A DNA stretch of 33,695 nt from Pseudolabrys sp. (GCA_009694265.1 SHVM01000020.1:1-33695); one strand, 5' to 3'; positions 15,946-23,979 are shown, numbered from the stretch's first letter. Notes: generated by a model from the letters alone, not told the origin. Numbers and translations: made by a program.

Positions 15946-17835
15946 ATGCTCGATCCCAGCAAGTCCGATCAGCGCGCCGGGACCCGCGTGCGCGCCCGCG
16001 CGATTCACAAAGCCGGCGGCGTCGAGCAGGCGCTCGCCAATGGCGGCGTGCCGAAACTGATCGAATGCACGCTGTCGGAAGCGCTTGTGCTGGGTCTGCT
16101 CAAACAAGGCGTGCGCAAATATTTTGCCATTTTCGGTCATGGCTCGACCGATCTCGGCGAGGTGCTGCGCATCTACGAGGAGGAGGGCGCCACCCGCACC
16201 ATTAATTGCCGCAACGAGGTGGAGATGGCGCATGCCGCCACCGCGCTGCGCTGGCAATATGGCAAGCTGTCCGCGGTGGTGACATCGATAGGGCCCGGCG
16301 CCATGCAGGCCTTAGCCGGTTCGCTCGCCGCGGCGTCAAACGGCGTCGGCGTCTATCACATCTATGGCGACGAGACGACCTTCGGCGAAGGCTACAACAT
16401 GCAGCAGGTGCCGAAGGAAGAGCAGGGCGCCTTCGGCCGCATGACCGCGATCATGGGGCAGTCCTATGTGCTGCACACGCCTGAGGCTGTGCGCGCCGCG
16501 CTGCGCCGCGGCGCGCTGTGCGTGAACCATCCCTATCGCGCCGGGCCGTTTTATCTGCTGCTGCCGCTCAACACGCAAGCCGCGCGGCTCACCGTCAACC
16601 TCGCCGGTCTGCCTAGCCGGCCGGATGTGTCGAAGATGGCGCCGGCCGGCGACGTGGCCATCGAGCAGGCGGCGAAGATGATCGCAGGAAGTGCCAAAGT
16701 CGCGATCAAGGCCGGCGGCGGTACGCGTGGCCACGATGCGGCGATGAAGCGGCTGGCGGAAGCCGCAGGCGCCGCAGTCGTATTGTCTCCGGGCTCGACC
16801 GGTGTGCTGTCCGACGGGCATGCGCAGAACATGCATGTCGGCGGCTCGAAAGGCTCGATCAGCGGCAATTTCGCGATGGCCGAGGCCGAGCTCCTGATCG
16901 TGATCGGCTCGCGCGCGGTCTGTCAGGCCGATTGTTCCGGCATCGGCTACAAAAGAGCGCAGGCGGTCATCAACATTAATGGCGATCTGGCCGACGCGCT
17001 GCATTATAACAAGTCGGTGGCGCTGATCGGCGATATTTCCGCTGTGGCCGAACGGCTGGCGGCCAAGCTGGAGAAATCCGGCGCGGCCAAAAACAAAAGC
17101 GAATGGCTGAAAGCCTGCGCCACCAAGAAAGCGGAATGGGCCGCCTACAAGCGCAAGCGCTTTGAGGCGAAGCCGATCCATGACGAGGTCTGGAACAAGC
17201 CGGTGCTGACGCAGCCGGCGGCCATCAAGATCGTCGCCGATTTCGCCAAAGCGACGGGCGCTGCCAAATTTTTCGATGCCGGCGACGTGCAGGCCAATGG
17301 GTTTCAGATCGTCGAGGACGATCGCACAGGCGACACCTACACCGAGACCGGTGCCTCCTATATGGGCTTTGCACCGAGCGCGTTGCTGGCGTCGGCGTTG
17401 GCCGACACGCCGCGCTATGGCATCGCTTTCTGCGGCGACGGCTCGTTCATGATGAACCCGCAGATCCTGATCGACGCGGCCGAGCACGGCGTGCGCGGCA
17501 TGATCGTGATCTTCGACAACCGCCGCATGGCGGCGATCACCGGCTTGCAGCTGGCGCAATACAACGCCGAATTCCGCACCAACGACGCCGTCGCGGTCGA
17601 TTACGTGAAGCTGGCATCCGCCGTGTCGGGCGTGCTGGCAGTCTCCGGCGGTGACAATGCCGACGCGCTGCGCGCCGCATTGAAAACGGCGAAGGCGCAT
17701 GACGGCCTTTCGGTCGTGCATGTCCCGGTCTATTGCGGGCCGCACGAACTGGGCGGTCTGGGCGCCTGGGGCGAATGGAACGTCGGCAACTGGTGCGAGG
17801 ACGTGCAGACGGCCTGGATCAAGCAGGACTTATAG
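15946..17835 (+). CDS. IolD-like thiamine-diphosphate enzyme (cyclic diketone hydrolase type)
   Basis: A 629-residue ThDP enzyme. The N-terminal pyrimidine-binding domain has IFGHGSTDLGE and NCRNEVEMAHAA, where E91 would activate the cofactor. The C-terminal pyrophosphate domain has FCGDGSFMMNP, with the GDG-N27-N magnesium motif ending at N525 (FDNRRMAAI). The N-terminal IFGHG and RNExxMAHAA segments resemble IolD, which opens the ring of trihydroxycyclohexane-1,2-dione in inositol breakdown; acetolactate synthase-like enzymes are a wider alternative. The neighbours (IolE/IolI-like barrel, Gfo/Idh dehydrogenase) fit a cyclitol or ring-dione substrate, but no IolB, IolC or IolA is present, so it is not a standard inositol operon. 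The stop overlaps the 3' end of the opposite gene by 17 bases. Confidence 0.83.
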   Translation: MLDPSKSDQRAGTRVRARAIHKAGGVEQALANGGVPKLIECTLSEALVLGLLKQGVRKYFAIFGHGSTDLGEVLRIYEEEGATRTINCRNEVEMAHAATALRWQYGKLSAVVTSIGPGAMQALAGSLAAASNGVGVYHIYGDETTFGEGYNMQQVPKEEQGAFGRMTAIMGQSYVLHTPEAVRAALRRGALCVNHPYRAGPFYLLLPLNTQAARLTVNLAGLPSRPDVSKMAPAGDVAIEQAAKMIAGSAKVAIKAGGGTRGHDAAMKRLAEAAGAAVVLSPGSTGVLSDGHAQNMHVGGSKGSISGNFAMAEAELLIVIGSRAVCQADCSGIGYKRAQAVININGDLADALHYNKSVALIGDISAVAERLAAKLEKSGAAKNKSEWLKACATKKAEWAAYKRKRFEAKPIHDEVWNKPVLTQPAAIKIVADFAKATGAAKFFDAGDVQANGFQIVEDDRTGDTYTETGASYMGFAPSALLASALADTPRYGIAFCGDGSFMMNPQILIDAAEHGVRGMIVIFDNRRMAAITGLQLAQYNAEFRTNDAVAVDYVKLASAVSGVLAVSGGDNADALRAALKTAKAHDGLSVVHVPVYCGPHELGGLGAWGEWNVGNWCEDVQTAWIKQDL

Positions 17836-18799
17836 TCACGGGCTTGCCGCTGCGCGATGAAGCGGCAACCGCTTCCATCACCGCCACGGTATTGACGATC
17901 TCCTCGGGCGCGATCACGAATTTAACGTCGTTCGCCACCGCATCGGCGAAAGCCTCCAGTTCGGCGCGCTCCTTGTCGGCGGCGTCATAAGCGATGCGCT
18001 GAACATTGTTGGCAAGGTCGGACACCAACAGCTCGGTCTCGCCGCGCATTTCCAGCGCGCCTTTCGAGCCGAATACGTGGATGCGGTAGAACGCAGCTGT
18101 CGCGTGCAGCGTGCCGAGCGTGCCGGTGACGCCGCCTTTGAATCGCAGCAGGCATGCGGTGGTATCGTCGACATCGATATCGAGCTGCAAGCGGGTGCTG
18201 AAGGCGAATACCGTGTCTATGAGCCCGGCGATGTGCAGCATGCTGTCGACCACATGGACGCCGCGTGCGGTCATCGAGCCGCCGGGACTTTCGACCTGGT
18301 TCGAGCGCCAGTTTCCTGGCTCGATCTGATAGCTCGGCGGCCCGGAGAATTGTCCCTCGATGTGGCGCACCTTTCCGATCTCACCGGCATCGATGCGGCG
18401 TTTCATGTCGATATAGGCCGGTGCGTAGCGGCGGTTGAAGCCGACATGCAGCGTGACCCCGGCCGCCTTGCAGGCGGCGATGGCGGCCTCCGCGTCGGCG
18501 CGCGTCAGCGTGAACGGCTTTTCGCAAAATACATGCTTGCCGGCTTTCGCCGCAGCAATGATCTCAGCCGCATGCTGCGAGTGCGGCGTGCAGAGCGCCA
18601 CCGCATCGACCTTGGGGTTGGCCAGCACTTGGCTATAGCTGGCGGTGAGTGCGAGGCCGAAGCGTTCAGCGAGCGGGCGTTTTTCCGCCGGATTGCGCGT
18701 GACCGCCGTCACAAAGCCGATTTTATTGCTTTTGCCGTGGACCGACTCGATCAGCCGGATTCCCCAACGTCCGGCTCCACAAATCGCCGCGCGCAGCAT
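17819..18799 (-). CDS. Gfo/Idh/MocA-family NAD(P)-dependent oxidoreductase
   Basis: A 326-residue dehydrogenase. The nucleotide fold begins ICGAGRWGIRLIESV; ALCTPHSQHAAEI and CEKPFTLTRADAE carry the conserved Lys; the second domain has GSMTARGVHVVDSMLHIAGL with the catalytic Asp-x3-His pair. Relatives oxidise inositols (IolG), glucose-fructose or other sugars. ATG at 18799 has GGAG upstream on the minus strand; a GTG-type start 25 codons earlier gives a proline-rich extension and is rejected. It converges on the ThDP enzyme with a 17-base overlap of the two ends. Its position beside IolD- and IolE-like genes suggests it oxidises a cyclitol-like alcohol in the same pathway. Confidence 0.87.
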   Translation of the reverse strand: MLRAAICGAGRWGIRLIESVHGKSNKIGFVTAVTRNPAEKRPLAERFGLALTASYSQVLANPKVDAVALCTPHSQHAAEIIAAAKAGKHVFCEKPFTLTRADAEAAIAACKAAGVTLHVGFNRRYAPAYIDMKRRIDAGEIGKVRHIEGQFSGPPSYQIEPGNWRSNQVESPGGSMTARGVHVVDSMLHIAGLIDTVFAFSTRLQLDIDVDDTTACLLRFKGGVTGTLGTLHATAAFYRIHVFGSKGALEMRGETELLVSDLANNVQRIAYDAADKERAELEAFADAVANDVKFVIAPEEIVNTVAVMEAVAASSRSGKPVTISPA

Positions 18800-18906
18800 G
18801 ACTTTCTCCGGCCGATCAAAGGGAACCCAAGGCGGCCCCCAGCGGTTGATAGTGCAGGTTAGGCCCGCCCGCAAAGGCGATTATGCGGCCAATAAGGAGT
18901 TGCCCA

Positions 18907-19113
18907 ATGGCGGACAAATTGGCTGAAAAACCCAGACAGCACGCGGAAGACGAACGCAAACGTATCGAAGTCGAGGAAGACGAAGTCACTCTCAATTCCG
19001 ATGAGAGCTTTCCCGCCAGCGATCCGCCGTCATTCAATCCCGGCGTGACGGGCTCCCATCGAGGTCAAAAAAAAGAAGCACTGAGTTGCCCCACCCGTCA
19101 TGCCCGGCCATGA
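18907..19113 (+). CDS. Small acidic protein with the ESFPASDPPS motif
   Basis: A 68-residue hydrophilic protein. The first half is charged (EDERKRIEVEEDEVTL) and is followed by NSDESFPASDPPSFNPGVTGSHRG. The ESFPASDPPSW/F motif recurs in many small uncharacterised alphaproteobacterial proteins (from memory), and its function is unknown. AAGGAG (18895-18900) precedes ATG 18907. There is no signal peptide or membrane segment, and it is probably disordered. It is transcribed divergently from the Gfo/Idh gene and converges on the amidohydrolase. The last residues overlap a GTCATG palindrome, so the natural C-terminus may have been altered by that repeat. Confidence 0.7.
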   Translation: MADKLAEKPRQHAEDERKRIEVEEDEVTLNSDESFPASDPPSFNPGVTGSHRGQKKEALSCPTRHARP

Positions 19114-19114
19114 C
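19097..19114. repeat. Short GTCATG palindrome at a convergent gene end
   Basis: GTCATGCCCGGCCATGAC is an 18-base palindrome with one mismatched pair, between the convergent small-protein and amidohydrolase genes. The half GTCATGGCCGGG matches the arm of the larger inverted repeat at 30652, so it is probably a remnant of the same repeat family. Confidence 0.5.
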
Positions 19115-19115
19115 G

Positions 19116-20123
19116 CTAATTAAACTTCATATTGAGCAGTTTCTCGGCGTTTCCACAAAACAGCTTGCGCTGGTCGCCCGGCGCAAGCTCTAACTTTTTC
19201 ACGGTCTCGATGGTGGGCGCAATCGGTCCGAGCGGCGTGTCGGTCGCGAATACCACGTGATCGGCGCCGAAGAATTCCAGGCCGCAGCGTGTCGCATGCA
19301 CGCCGCCGCCGAACATGGCGGTGTCGCCATAGAAGTCGTGCAGGTAATCCATGTGCGGCCGTTTCAGCGACGGCAGGATTTTCGAATAATCCTCATCCGA
19401 TGTGCGCTGGCCCAGCACCTTGAGTCCCGGCCCGACGCGGCCGTCATAATAGGGGATCATGCCGCCGAGATGGTGGGTGATGATCTTGAGTTTCGGGTAG
19501 CGGTCGAACAACCCTGAGAACACCATCCGCACCATGGCCACGGAAGTCTCGTACGGCCAATGGAAGCACCACCACATCTCGAAACGCGATTTCTGCTCGG
19601 ACGGATAGTCCGGCATCGACGATGTGCCGACCGGATGCAGCCAGATGACGGCGTCGAGCTCCGCCATGGCGGCGAAGATCGGCTCGAATTCCGGATCGTC
19701 GAGCGGCCGGCCGGCGACATTGGTGTAGAGCAGCACGCCGCGTGCGCCGAGATCCTTGACGGCGCGGCGCGCCTCCGCAACCGAGCCCGCGACATCGGTC
19801 ATGCACAGCGCCGCGGCGAAAGAAGGAAAGCGCTCGGGATATTTCCGGCATAGTTCGGCCATCGAGTCGTTGGCGATGCGCGCGAGATTGAGCCCCACGT
19901 CTGGCTTGGCGATGTCTTCGATTGCCGGATTTGGTAGCGAGATGATCTGCCGGTAGTCGCCGAACTGATCCATTTCCTTGAAGCGGGCGTCGAGATCGAA
20001 CAGCTTGGTGACGCCGCGCAACCGCTTGCCGATGTTTTCGAGGTTCGGCGCCACCCTGGTCATTTCCTGGAAGTAGCGGTCCGGGAAAATGTGGCAATAA
20101 ATGTCGACGATGGTCCCGGTCAT
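19116..20123 (-). CDS. Amidohydrolase-family decarboxylase/hydrolase (ACMSD-like)
   Basis: A 335-residue amidohydrolase-2 (PF04909-type) barrel protein. Likely metal or active-site residues are in VDIYCHIFPDRYF (residues 6-18), VIWLHPVGT, ITHHLGGMIPYYDGR and FATDTPLGP. The family includes aminocarboxymuconate-semialdehyde decarboxylase and hydroxybenzoate decarboxylases. The first metal motif, normally HxH, reads YxH here (Y9, H11), so metal binding may differ. It is the last gene of the minus-strand operon, four bases after the 3-hydroxyacyl-CoA dehydrogenase gene. A decarboxylation or hydrolysis step on a ring acid or ring-opened product is the likely job, with the substrate unknown. Confidence 0.85.
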   Translation of the reverse strand: MTGTIVDIYCHIFPDRYFQEMTRVAPNLENIGKRLRGVTKLFDLDARFKEMDQFGDYRQIISLPNPAIEDIAKPDVGLNLARIANDSMAELCRKYPERFPSFAAALCMTDVAGSVAEARRAVKDLGARGVLLYTNVAGRPLDDPEFEPIFAAMAELDAVIWLHPVGTSSMPDYPSEQKSRFEMWWCFHWPYETSVAMVRMVFSGLFDRYPKLKIITHHLGGMIPYYDGRVGPGLKVLGQRTSDEDYSKILPSLKRPHMDYLHDFYGDTAMFGGGVHATRCGLEFFGADHVVFATDTPLGPIAPTIETVKKLELAPGDQRKLFCGNAEKLLNMKFN

Positions 20124-20127
20124 GATT

Positions 20128-21036
20128 TTAGGCGTCCCGCGTACGCGCCGCTTTAAGATGCTGCAAAACCTTTGAACGCAAGGCCGCCTGCTGCGCCGGG
20201 CTCCACTTGCGGAAGCCTTCGCCCGATTTGAAGCCGAGCTTGCCGTCCTTCACCAGTTTTTTCAGATAGGGGGATGGACCGGGCCGGCTGTCGATATCGG
20301 GCAGTACGGTTTTATGGATGGCGAGCGTCAAGTCGAGGCCGACCATGTCGGCGTTCTCCAGCGGGCCCAGCACGGCAAGCCTGCGGCCGAATGCCGCTTT
20401 GATCACGGTATCGACGGTCTCGGCGTCGCAAATACCTTGCTCGACCAGCGCGATCGCCTCGCGCCAGAGCGCATGCTGTAAGCGATTGCCGATGAAGCCG
20501 GGGACGTCCTTTTTCACATGTGCTGGTTTTTTTCCGGCGGCCGCGTGCAGCTTCATGGTGAAATCGACCGCTGCCGCGCTCGTCCATTGCGTCTCGATCA
20601 CTTCGACCAGCGGCACCAGGAACGGCGGGTTCCACCAATGGGTGCCGAGCGCGCGTTCGCGCCGCTTGAGGCCTTTCATGATCTTGGTGATCGGAATGAC
20701 CGAGGTGTTGCTGGCGAGAATCGTGTCGGGGCGCACGTGTTTTTCGATCTCGGCGAATAGCTTCTGCTTGAGCGTCAAATCTTCGAGCACCGCCTCGACC
20801 ACATAGTCGACGTCTCGCACGGCCGTGGCCAGATTGGCGGCCGGCGTCACGCGCTCGACCGCATTCTGATCGTCGCCGAGGTCTTTTAAATTCGTAAGGA
20901 TGCGCGCCGTGGCGCTGTCGAGGCTCGCCATCACCGAGTCGTAGATCGTCACCTCATGACCGGCGAGCGCGAACACCTGGGCGATGCCGTGACCCATCAG
21001 GCCGGCGCCGATCACCGCGATGCGCGCTTTCGCCAT
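20128..21036 (-). CDS. 3-hydroxyacyl-CoA dehydrogenase-family protein
   Basis: A 302-residue NAD-dependent dehydrogenase. The N-terminal fold carries VIGAGLMGHGIAQVFALAGHEVTIYD. SNTSVIPIT and the GTHWWNPPFLVPLVEVI segment contain the catalytic His and nearby Glu; PGFIGNRLQHALWREA opens the C-terminal helical domain. The family oxidises 3-hydroxyacyl-CoAs; some members act on L-gulonate or other free hydroxy acids, and the WW at the His loop differs from the usual FF/FFNP. It belongs to the minus-strand operon, three bases after the SDR gene. A beta-oxidation-like step after ring opening is the simplest reading. Confidence 0.88.
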   Translation of the reverse strand: MAKARIAVIGAGLMGHGIAQVFALAGHEVTIYDSVMASLDSATARILTNLKDLGDDQNAVERVTPAANLATAVRDVDYVVEAVLEDLTLKQKLFAEIEKHVRPDTILASNTSVIPITKIMKGLKRRERALGTHWWNPPFLVPLVEVIETQWTSAAAVDFTMKLHAAAGKKPAHVKKDVPGFIGNRLQHALWREAIALVEQGICDAETVDTVIKAAFGRRLAVLGPLENADMVGLDLTLAIHKTVLPDIDSRPGPSPYLKKLVKDGKLGFKSGEGFRKWSPAQQAALRSKVLQHLKAARTRDA

Positions 21037-21039
21037 GAC

Positions 21040-21843
21040 TCACCCCGCCGTGTAGCCGCCGTCGGCGTAAAGGATGTGGCCGGTGTAAAAGTCCGACGCC
21101 TTGGAGGCGAGGAACAGCAACGGTCCGGCCAGATCCTCCGGCTCGCCCAGGCGGCCCTTCGGCACGCGCGCGAGGAACCCCTTGCGCACGGTCTGCGCCC
21201 GCTCGGTGTCCTCGTACATCCAGGCGGTGAGCGGCGAGCGGAAAACGGTCGGCCCCAGCGCATTCACCGTGATGCCGGTCTCGCCCCATTCGCAGCCGAG
21301 CGCCTTGGTGATGCCGTCGACCGCCGATTTCGAGGCGCAATAGGCCGTGTAGCCGGCTGGATGGCCGAGCAACCCGCGCGCCGAGGAGGTGAGAATGATC
21401 TTGCCGCCTTGACCTTGCTTGAGCATCTGCTTGCCGGCGGCGCGCGCCATCAGCCACGACTGCGTGACATTGGCATCCATGACGTCGAGGAAATCTTCCG
21501 GCTTCTGGTCGACGATCTTGGAGACTTTGTTGAGCCCGGAGGCAACGACCAGGATGTCGAGCCGGCCAAATTTGTCGATCGCGGCTTTGACGATTCTGTC
21601 GCAGTTTGCCTCCGAGCTAGGCCGCAGCGCGACGATTTCGGTTTTGCTGCCGAGCTTCTCGCACTCGGCGGCGACCTTTTTCAGCTCGTCGGCCTTGCTG
21701 GCGGCCAGCACCACATTGGCGCCGGCGCCGGCCAAAGTCTTGGCCGACAATGCCCCAAAGGCGCCGGACGCGCCGGTGACGATGGCGGTTTTGCCCTTGA
21801 TGTCGAAAAGCGACAGCGGGTTTTTCAGGAAATCGTTACTCAT
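21040..21843 (-). CDS. Short-chain dehydrogenase/reductase
   Basis: A 267-residue classical SDR. The cofactor motif is AIVTGASGAFGALSA (TGxxxGxG), followed by the NVT helix region, and the catalytic residues are the Ser in ILTSSARG and Tyr-Lys in YTAYCASKSAVDG. The C-terminal segment GRLGEPEDLAGPLLFLAS and HILYADGGYTAG is typical of FabG- and gluconate-dehydrogenase-like enzymes. It lies in a compact operon, nine bases from the cupin gene and three from the 3-hydroxyacyl-CoA dehydrogenase gene. It probably reduces or oxidises a ketone or ring alcohol in the pathway; the substrate is not determined. Confidence 0.9.
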   Translation of the reverse strand: MSNDFLKNPLSLFDIKGKTAIVTGASGAFGALSAKTLAGAGANVVLAASKADELKKVAAECEKLGSKTEIVALRPSSEANCDRIVKAAIDKFGRLDILVVASGLNKVSKIVDQKPEDFLDVMDANVTQSWLMARAAGKQMLKQGQGGKIILTSSARGLLGHPAGYTAYCASKSAVDGITKALGCEWGETGITVNALGPTVFRSPLTAWMYEDTERAQTVRKGFLARVPKGRLGEPEDLAGPLLFLASKASDFYTGHILYADGGYTAG

Positions 21844-21852
21844 GACACTCCC

Positions 21853-22194
21853 TCATTTTGGCGGCATCGCCACCGCGACCACGATGGAGCAAACTTCATT
21901 GCCGCGGTTGATGATTTCGCGCGTCTCATTGGGCTCGATCACGCAGGAATCATTGGTCTTGAGCACCGTCTCCTTGCCATTGACGATGACGGTGAGTTCG
22001 CCGCGCAGCACGAAATAGACCTTCTCCGGCGGCGAAGCGTCGGGACCGGCGCCGCCGCCGGGCAAAAAGTGCGAATAGCCGACGATGAGGCCCTTGGTGC
22101 CGCCGGCCTCGGCGCCGAACAGGCGCAGCGAGGTACAGGCACGGTGATTGGGCGCCTCATAAGCCTTGGCGTCTGAAAACCGTTTGACGTGCAT
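21853..22194 (-). CDS. Small cupin-domain protein lacking the usual metal ligands
   Basis: A 113-residue single cupin barrel. The first cupin motif normally has HxH followed by E and G; here the stretch is GAGPDASPPEKVYFVLRG, so the Glu and Gly are present but both His are missing. The second motif, normally ending in His, reads PNETREIIN with Arg at that place. Metal-dependent dioxygenase activity is therefore unlikely, and a ligand-binding or isomerase role is possible. Its ATG overlaps the TAA of the cyclase gene by one base (TAATG), so the two are translationally coupled and the proteins may work together. Confidence 0.82.
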   Translation of the reverse strand: MHVKRFSDAKAYEAPNHRACTSLRLFGAEAGGTKGLIVGYSHFLPGGGAGPDASPPEKVYFVLRGELTVIVNGKETVLKTNDSCVIEPNETREIINRGNEVCSIVVAVAMPPK

Positions 22195-23036
22195 TAGAAT
22201 TTCCTCCCGCTCTCGATACGAAACTTTTGTTTTGGGTCAAGGATCGCGACCAGACGCACGATGCAGCCATCGCCGCGATCCCAGTTCCATGGGAAATAGG
22301 CGAAGGTGCAGCGCTTGTCGGTGACCTTGTCGATGTCGCCGCCGACATTCTCGATGCCCATGATGCCGTTCTTGAATAAAATGCGGTGCACCGGCTCCCA
22401 TTCCGGGAAATCGTCCTTCCAGTCGCGCCCGCCCGACCATTCCTTGTACTCCTCGGCGAGATGCGGATGCAGCGGGCCGTTGCGCTGAGGGCCGATCGCG
22501 GTCGCGAGCGGATGATCGTTGGCCTGCGTATCGTGACCGATCACTTTCACCTTCTTCTTCACGAACCATTCGCCGGCCGACGGCACGAAGCCGGGGGCGC
22601 GGCAGAAATAATCTTCGCTGTCATCGTAGAGTTTGTGCCAGCCGGTGTTGACGATCACCACGTCTCGCGGACGCACGATCTTGCCGCAGGCTTTTTCGAG
22701 ATCGTCGCCGGTAATCGGCTCCCATTTTTTCTTGGGGATCGACACCACGATGCCGGAGCCGAAGAAATGCGGCAGCGGCACTTCGTCGATGAACGGCGTA
22801 CCCTGGATCACATGCGCGGGCGCGTCGATATGCGTGGTGTTATGCATCGAGGTGGTGATGCGCTGCGACAGCACCCCCGACTTCGCCATGTAATGGATGC
22901 GCTCGATCTTGACGTCTTCGAAATACGGCCAGTTCGGGGACTGATAGCCGAAGCGGTGGGACAGGTTATAGAACTCCAGCCCCATGCTGTTCTTGAGATT
23001 TTCTTCGAACATCACGCCGCGAATTTTTTTGGCCAC
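22194..23036 (-). CDS. Cyclase-family metal-dependent hydrolase (PF04199 type)
   Basis: A 280-residue protein of the kynurenine formamidase/cyclase family. The metal-binding signature is MHNTTHIDAPAHV (HxGTHxDxPxH with Thr for Gly, near residue 65). Further conserved parts are VRPRDVVIVNTGWHKLY and VIGHDTQAND. Members hydrolyse N-formylkynurenine, isatin and, in phloroglucinol breakdown, a cyclic dione (family knowledge). It opens the enzyme part of the minus-strand operon, 36 bases behind the IclR gene, and is coupled to the cupin gene. A hydrolytic ring opening is an attractive role here but is inferred only from the family and the context. Confidence 0.85.
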   Translation of the reverse strand: MAKKIRGVMFEENLKNSMGLEFYNLSHRFGYQSPNWPYFEDVKIERIHYMAKSGVLSQRITTSMHNTTHIDAPAHVIQGTPFIDEVPLPHFFGSGIVVSIPKKKWEPITGDDLEKACGKIVRPRDVVIVNTGWHKLYDDSEDYFCRAPGFVPSAGEWFVKKKVKVIGHDTQANDHPLATAIGPQRNGPLHPHLAEEYKEWSGGRDWKDDFPEWEPVHRILFKNGIMGIENVGGDIDKVTDKRCTFAYFPWNWDRGDGCIVRLVAILDPKQKFRIESGRKF

Positions 23037-23072
23037 GGCATCCTCCCTTTTTTAGTTTCTACAGGCGCCGCC

Positions 23073-23843
23073 TCAGGCGGCGACGGAATTCATATGGGTC
23101 TCCATGGCGCGTTTGGTCGCTATCAGCCGTTCGGCGATCAGTGTTTGCCGGTCTGGAAAGCGCTGGCTTGGCACCGGCACCGAAATGGCGACGGAGTTGC
23201 CGAGCGGATCCTGCAGGGCGACGCCGACGGCGCAGATGCCGAGCGTGTGTTCCTCGCGATCGTAGGCAACCCCGGTGCGGCGCGCGGTTTTCAGGTCCGC
23301 GAGCAGCACATCGATGCGCATGAGGGTTTTGGGTGTGCGCTGCGCATAGGCGCGGCCGATCAAGGCCTCGATAGCGGATTCGGAAAGCCGCGCGAGATAG
23401 GCCTTGCCATTGGCGGTGCAGTAGAGCGGAAAGGTTTCGCCGACTGCGGATACGGTGCGCAAGCGCTGCGAGCCGATCACCTGGTCGATGAAGACGAGGT
23501 GATCCTTCTTCACCGTCGAGAGATCCACGGTCTCGTGCAATTCTTCCGATAGCCGTTCGAGGAATGGCCGCGCCAGTGAAATGAAATCGCTGCGCACCGA
23601 AGCGGCCAGCCGCAATATTGTGGGTCCGAGCCGCACGCGGCCGTTCGGCGTCGCGGCGATCACCAGTTTTTCGGTTTCCAATGCTGAGACGATGCGTTGC
23701 ACGGTCGAGCGCGCGAGATTTACCCGCTGGGCAATTTGTCCGAGGCTGAGCCCGGCGTTTTCTTCTTCCAGCGCGCGCAGGATGGTGGCCGCGCGCGCAA
23801 TCACCTGCACCTGGCTCTTGTTGTTGGTGACGTGGCGGTTCAT
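23073..23843 (-). CDS. IclR-family transcriptional regulator (second copy)
   Basis: A 256-residue regulator with an N-terminal winged helix-turn-helix (VIARAATILRALEEENAG, LSLGQIAQRVNLARSTVQRIVSALE) and an effector domain with FPLYCTANGKAYLARL and GVAYDREEHTLGICAVGVALQD. It is not closely related by eye to the IclR protein at 5854. I chose ATG 23843; TTG codons just upstream would add three residues. It is first in the minus-strand operon and divergent from the decarboxylase-like gene, so it most likely controls both through the 136-base spacer, where two GGTACA repeats lie. The effector is probably a pathway acid. Confidence 0.9.
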   Translation of the reverse strand: MNRHVTNNKSQVQVIARAATILRALEEENAGLSLGQIAQRVNLARSTVQRIVSALETEKLVIAATPNGRVRLGPTILRLAASVRSDFISLARPFLERLSEELHETVDLSTVKKDHLVFIDQVIGSQRLRTVSAVGETFPLYCTANGKAYLARLSESAIEALIGRAYAQRTPKTLMRIDVLLADLKTARRTGVAYDREEHTLGICAVGVALQDPLGNSVAISVPVPSQRFPDRQTLIAERLIATKRAMETHMNSVAA

Positions 23844-23881
23844 TGGCAACAACTCGGTACGCGTGCGGCCTTAGCGCCGCC

Positions 23882-23923
23882 TTGCATGATGGTACACGTT
23901 AGCCCAATATGCGGTACAGGTAA
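23882..23923 (+). promoter_or_regulatory. Candidate promoter with IclR operator half-sites
   Basis: TTGCAT (23882-23887) and CAATAT (23905-23910) are 17 bases apart, a good sigma70 arrangement for the decarboxylase-like gene. Two direct repeats, GGTACACGTTA (23891-23901) and GGTACAGGTAA (23913-23923), start 22 bases apart, about two helix turns. One lies in the promoter spacer and the other just behind the -10 box, so a bound regulator could block or adjust initiation. The IclR protein encoded next door is the obvious candidate. Confidence 0.45.
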
Positions 23924-23979
23924 AAACGAAAAAATCGGCGGTGCTGCTGCGCTGCCGCAATTTTTGTTGAGGAAACGCA

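Noticed and set aside
16336-17745. 469-residue frame on the minus strand opposite the ThDP enzyme
   Set aside because: It is the mirror of a well-supported gene, His/Arg-rich with no recognisable domain and no ribosome site. The same holds for the long antisense frames at 3889-5139, 5542-6681, 6714-7910 and 20956-22176.
13787-18799. A standard myo-inositol operon
   Set aside because: Only IolD-, IolE/IolI- and IolG-like members are present; IolA, IolB, IolC and an inositol transporter are not in the window.
21853-22194. Cupin as a ring-cleaving dioxygenase
   Set aside because: The HxH pair and the motif 2 His are absent, so an iron site is unlikely.
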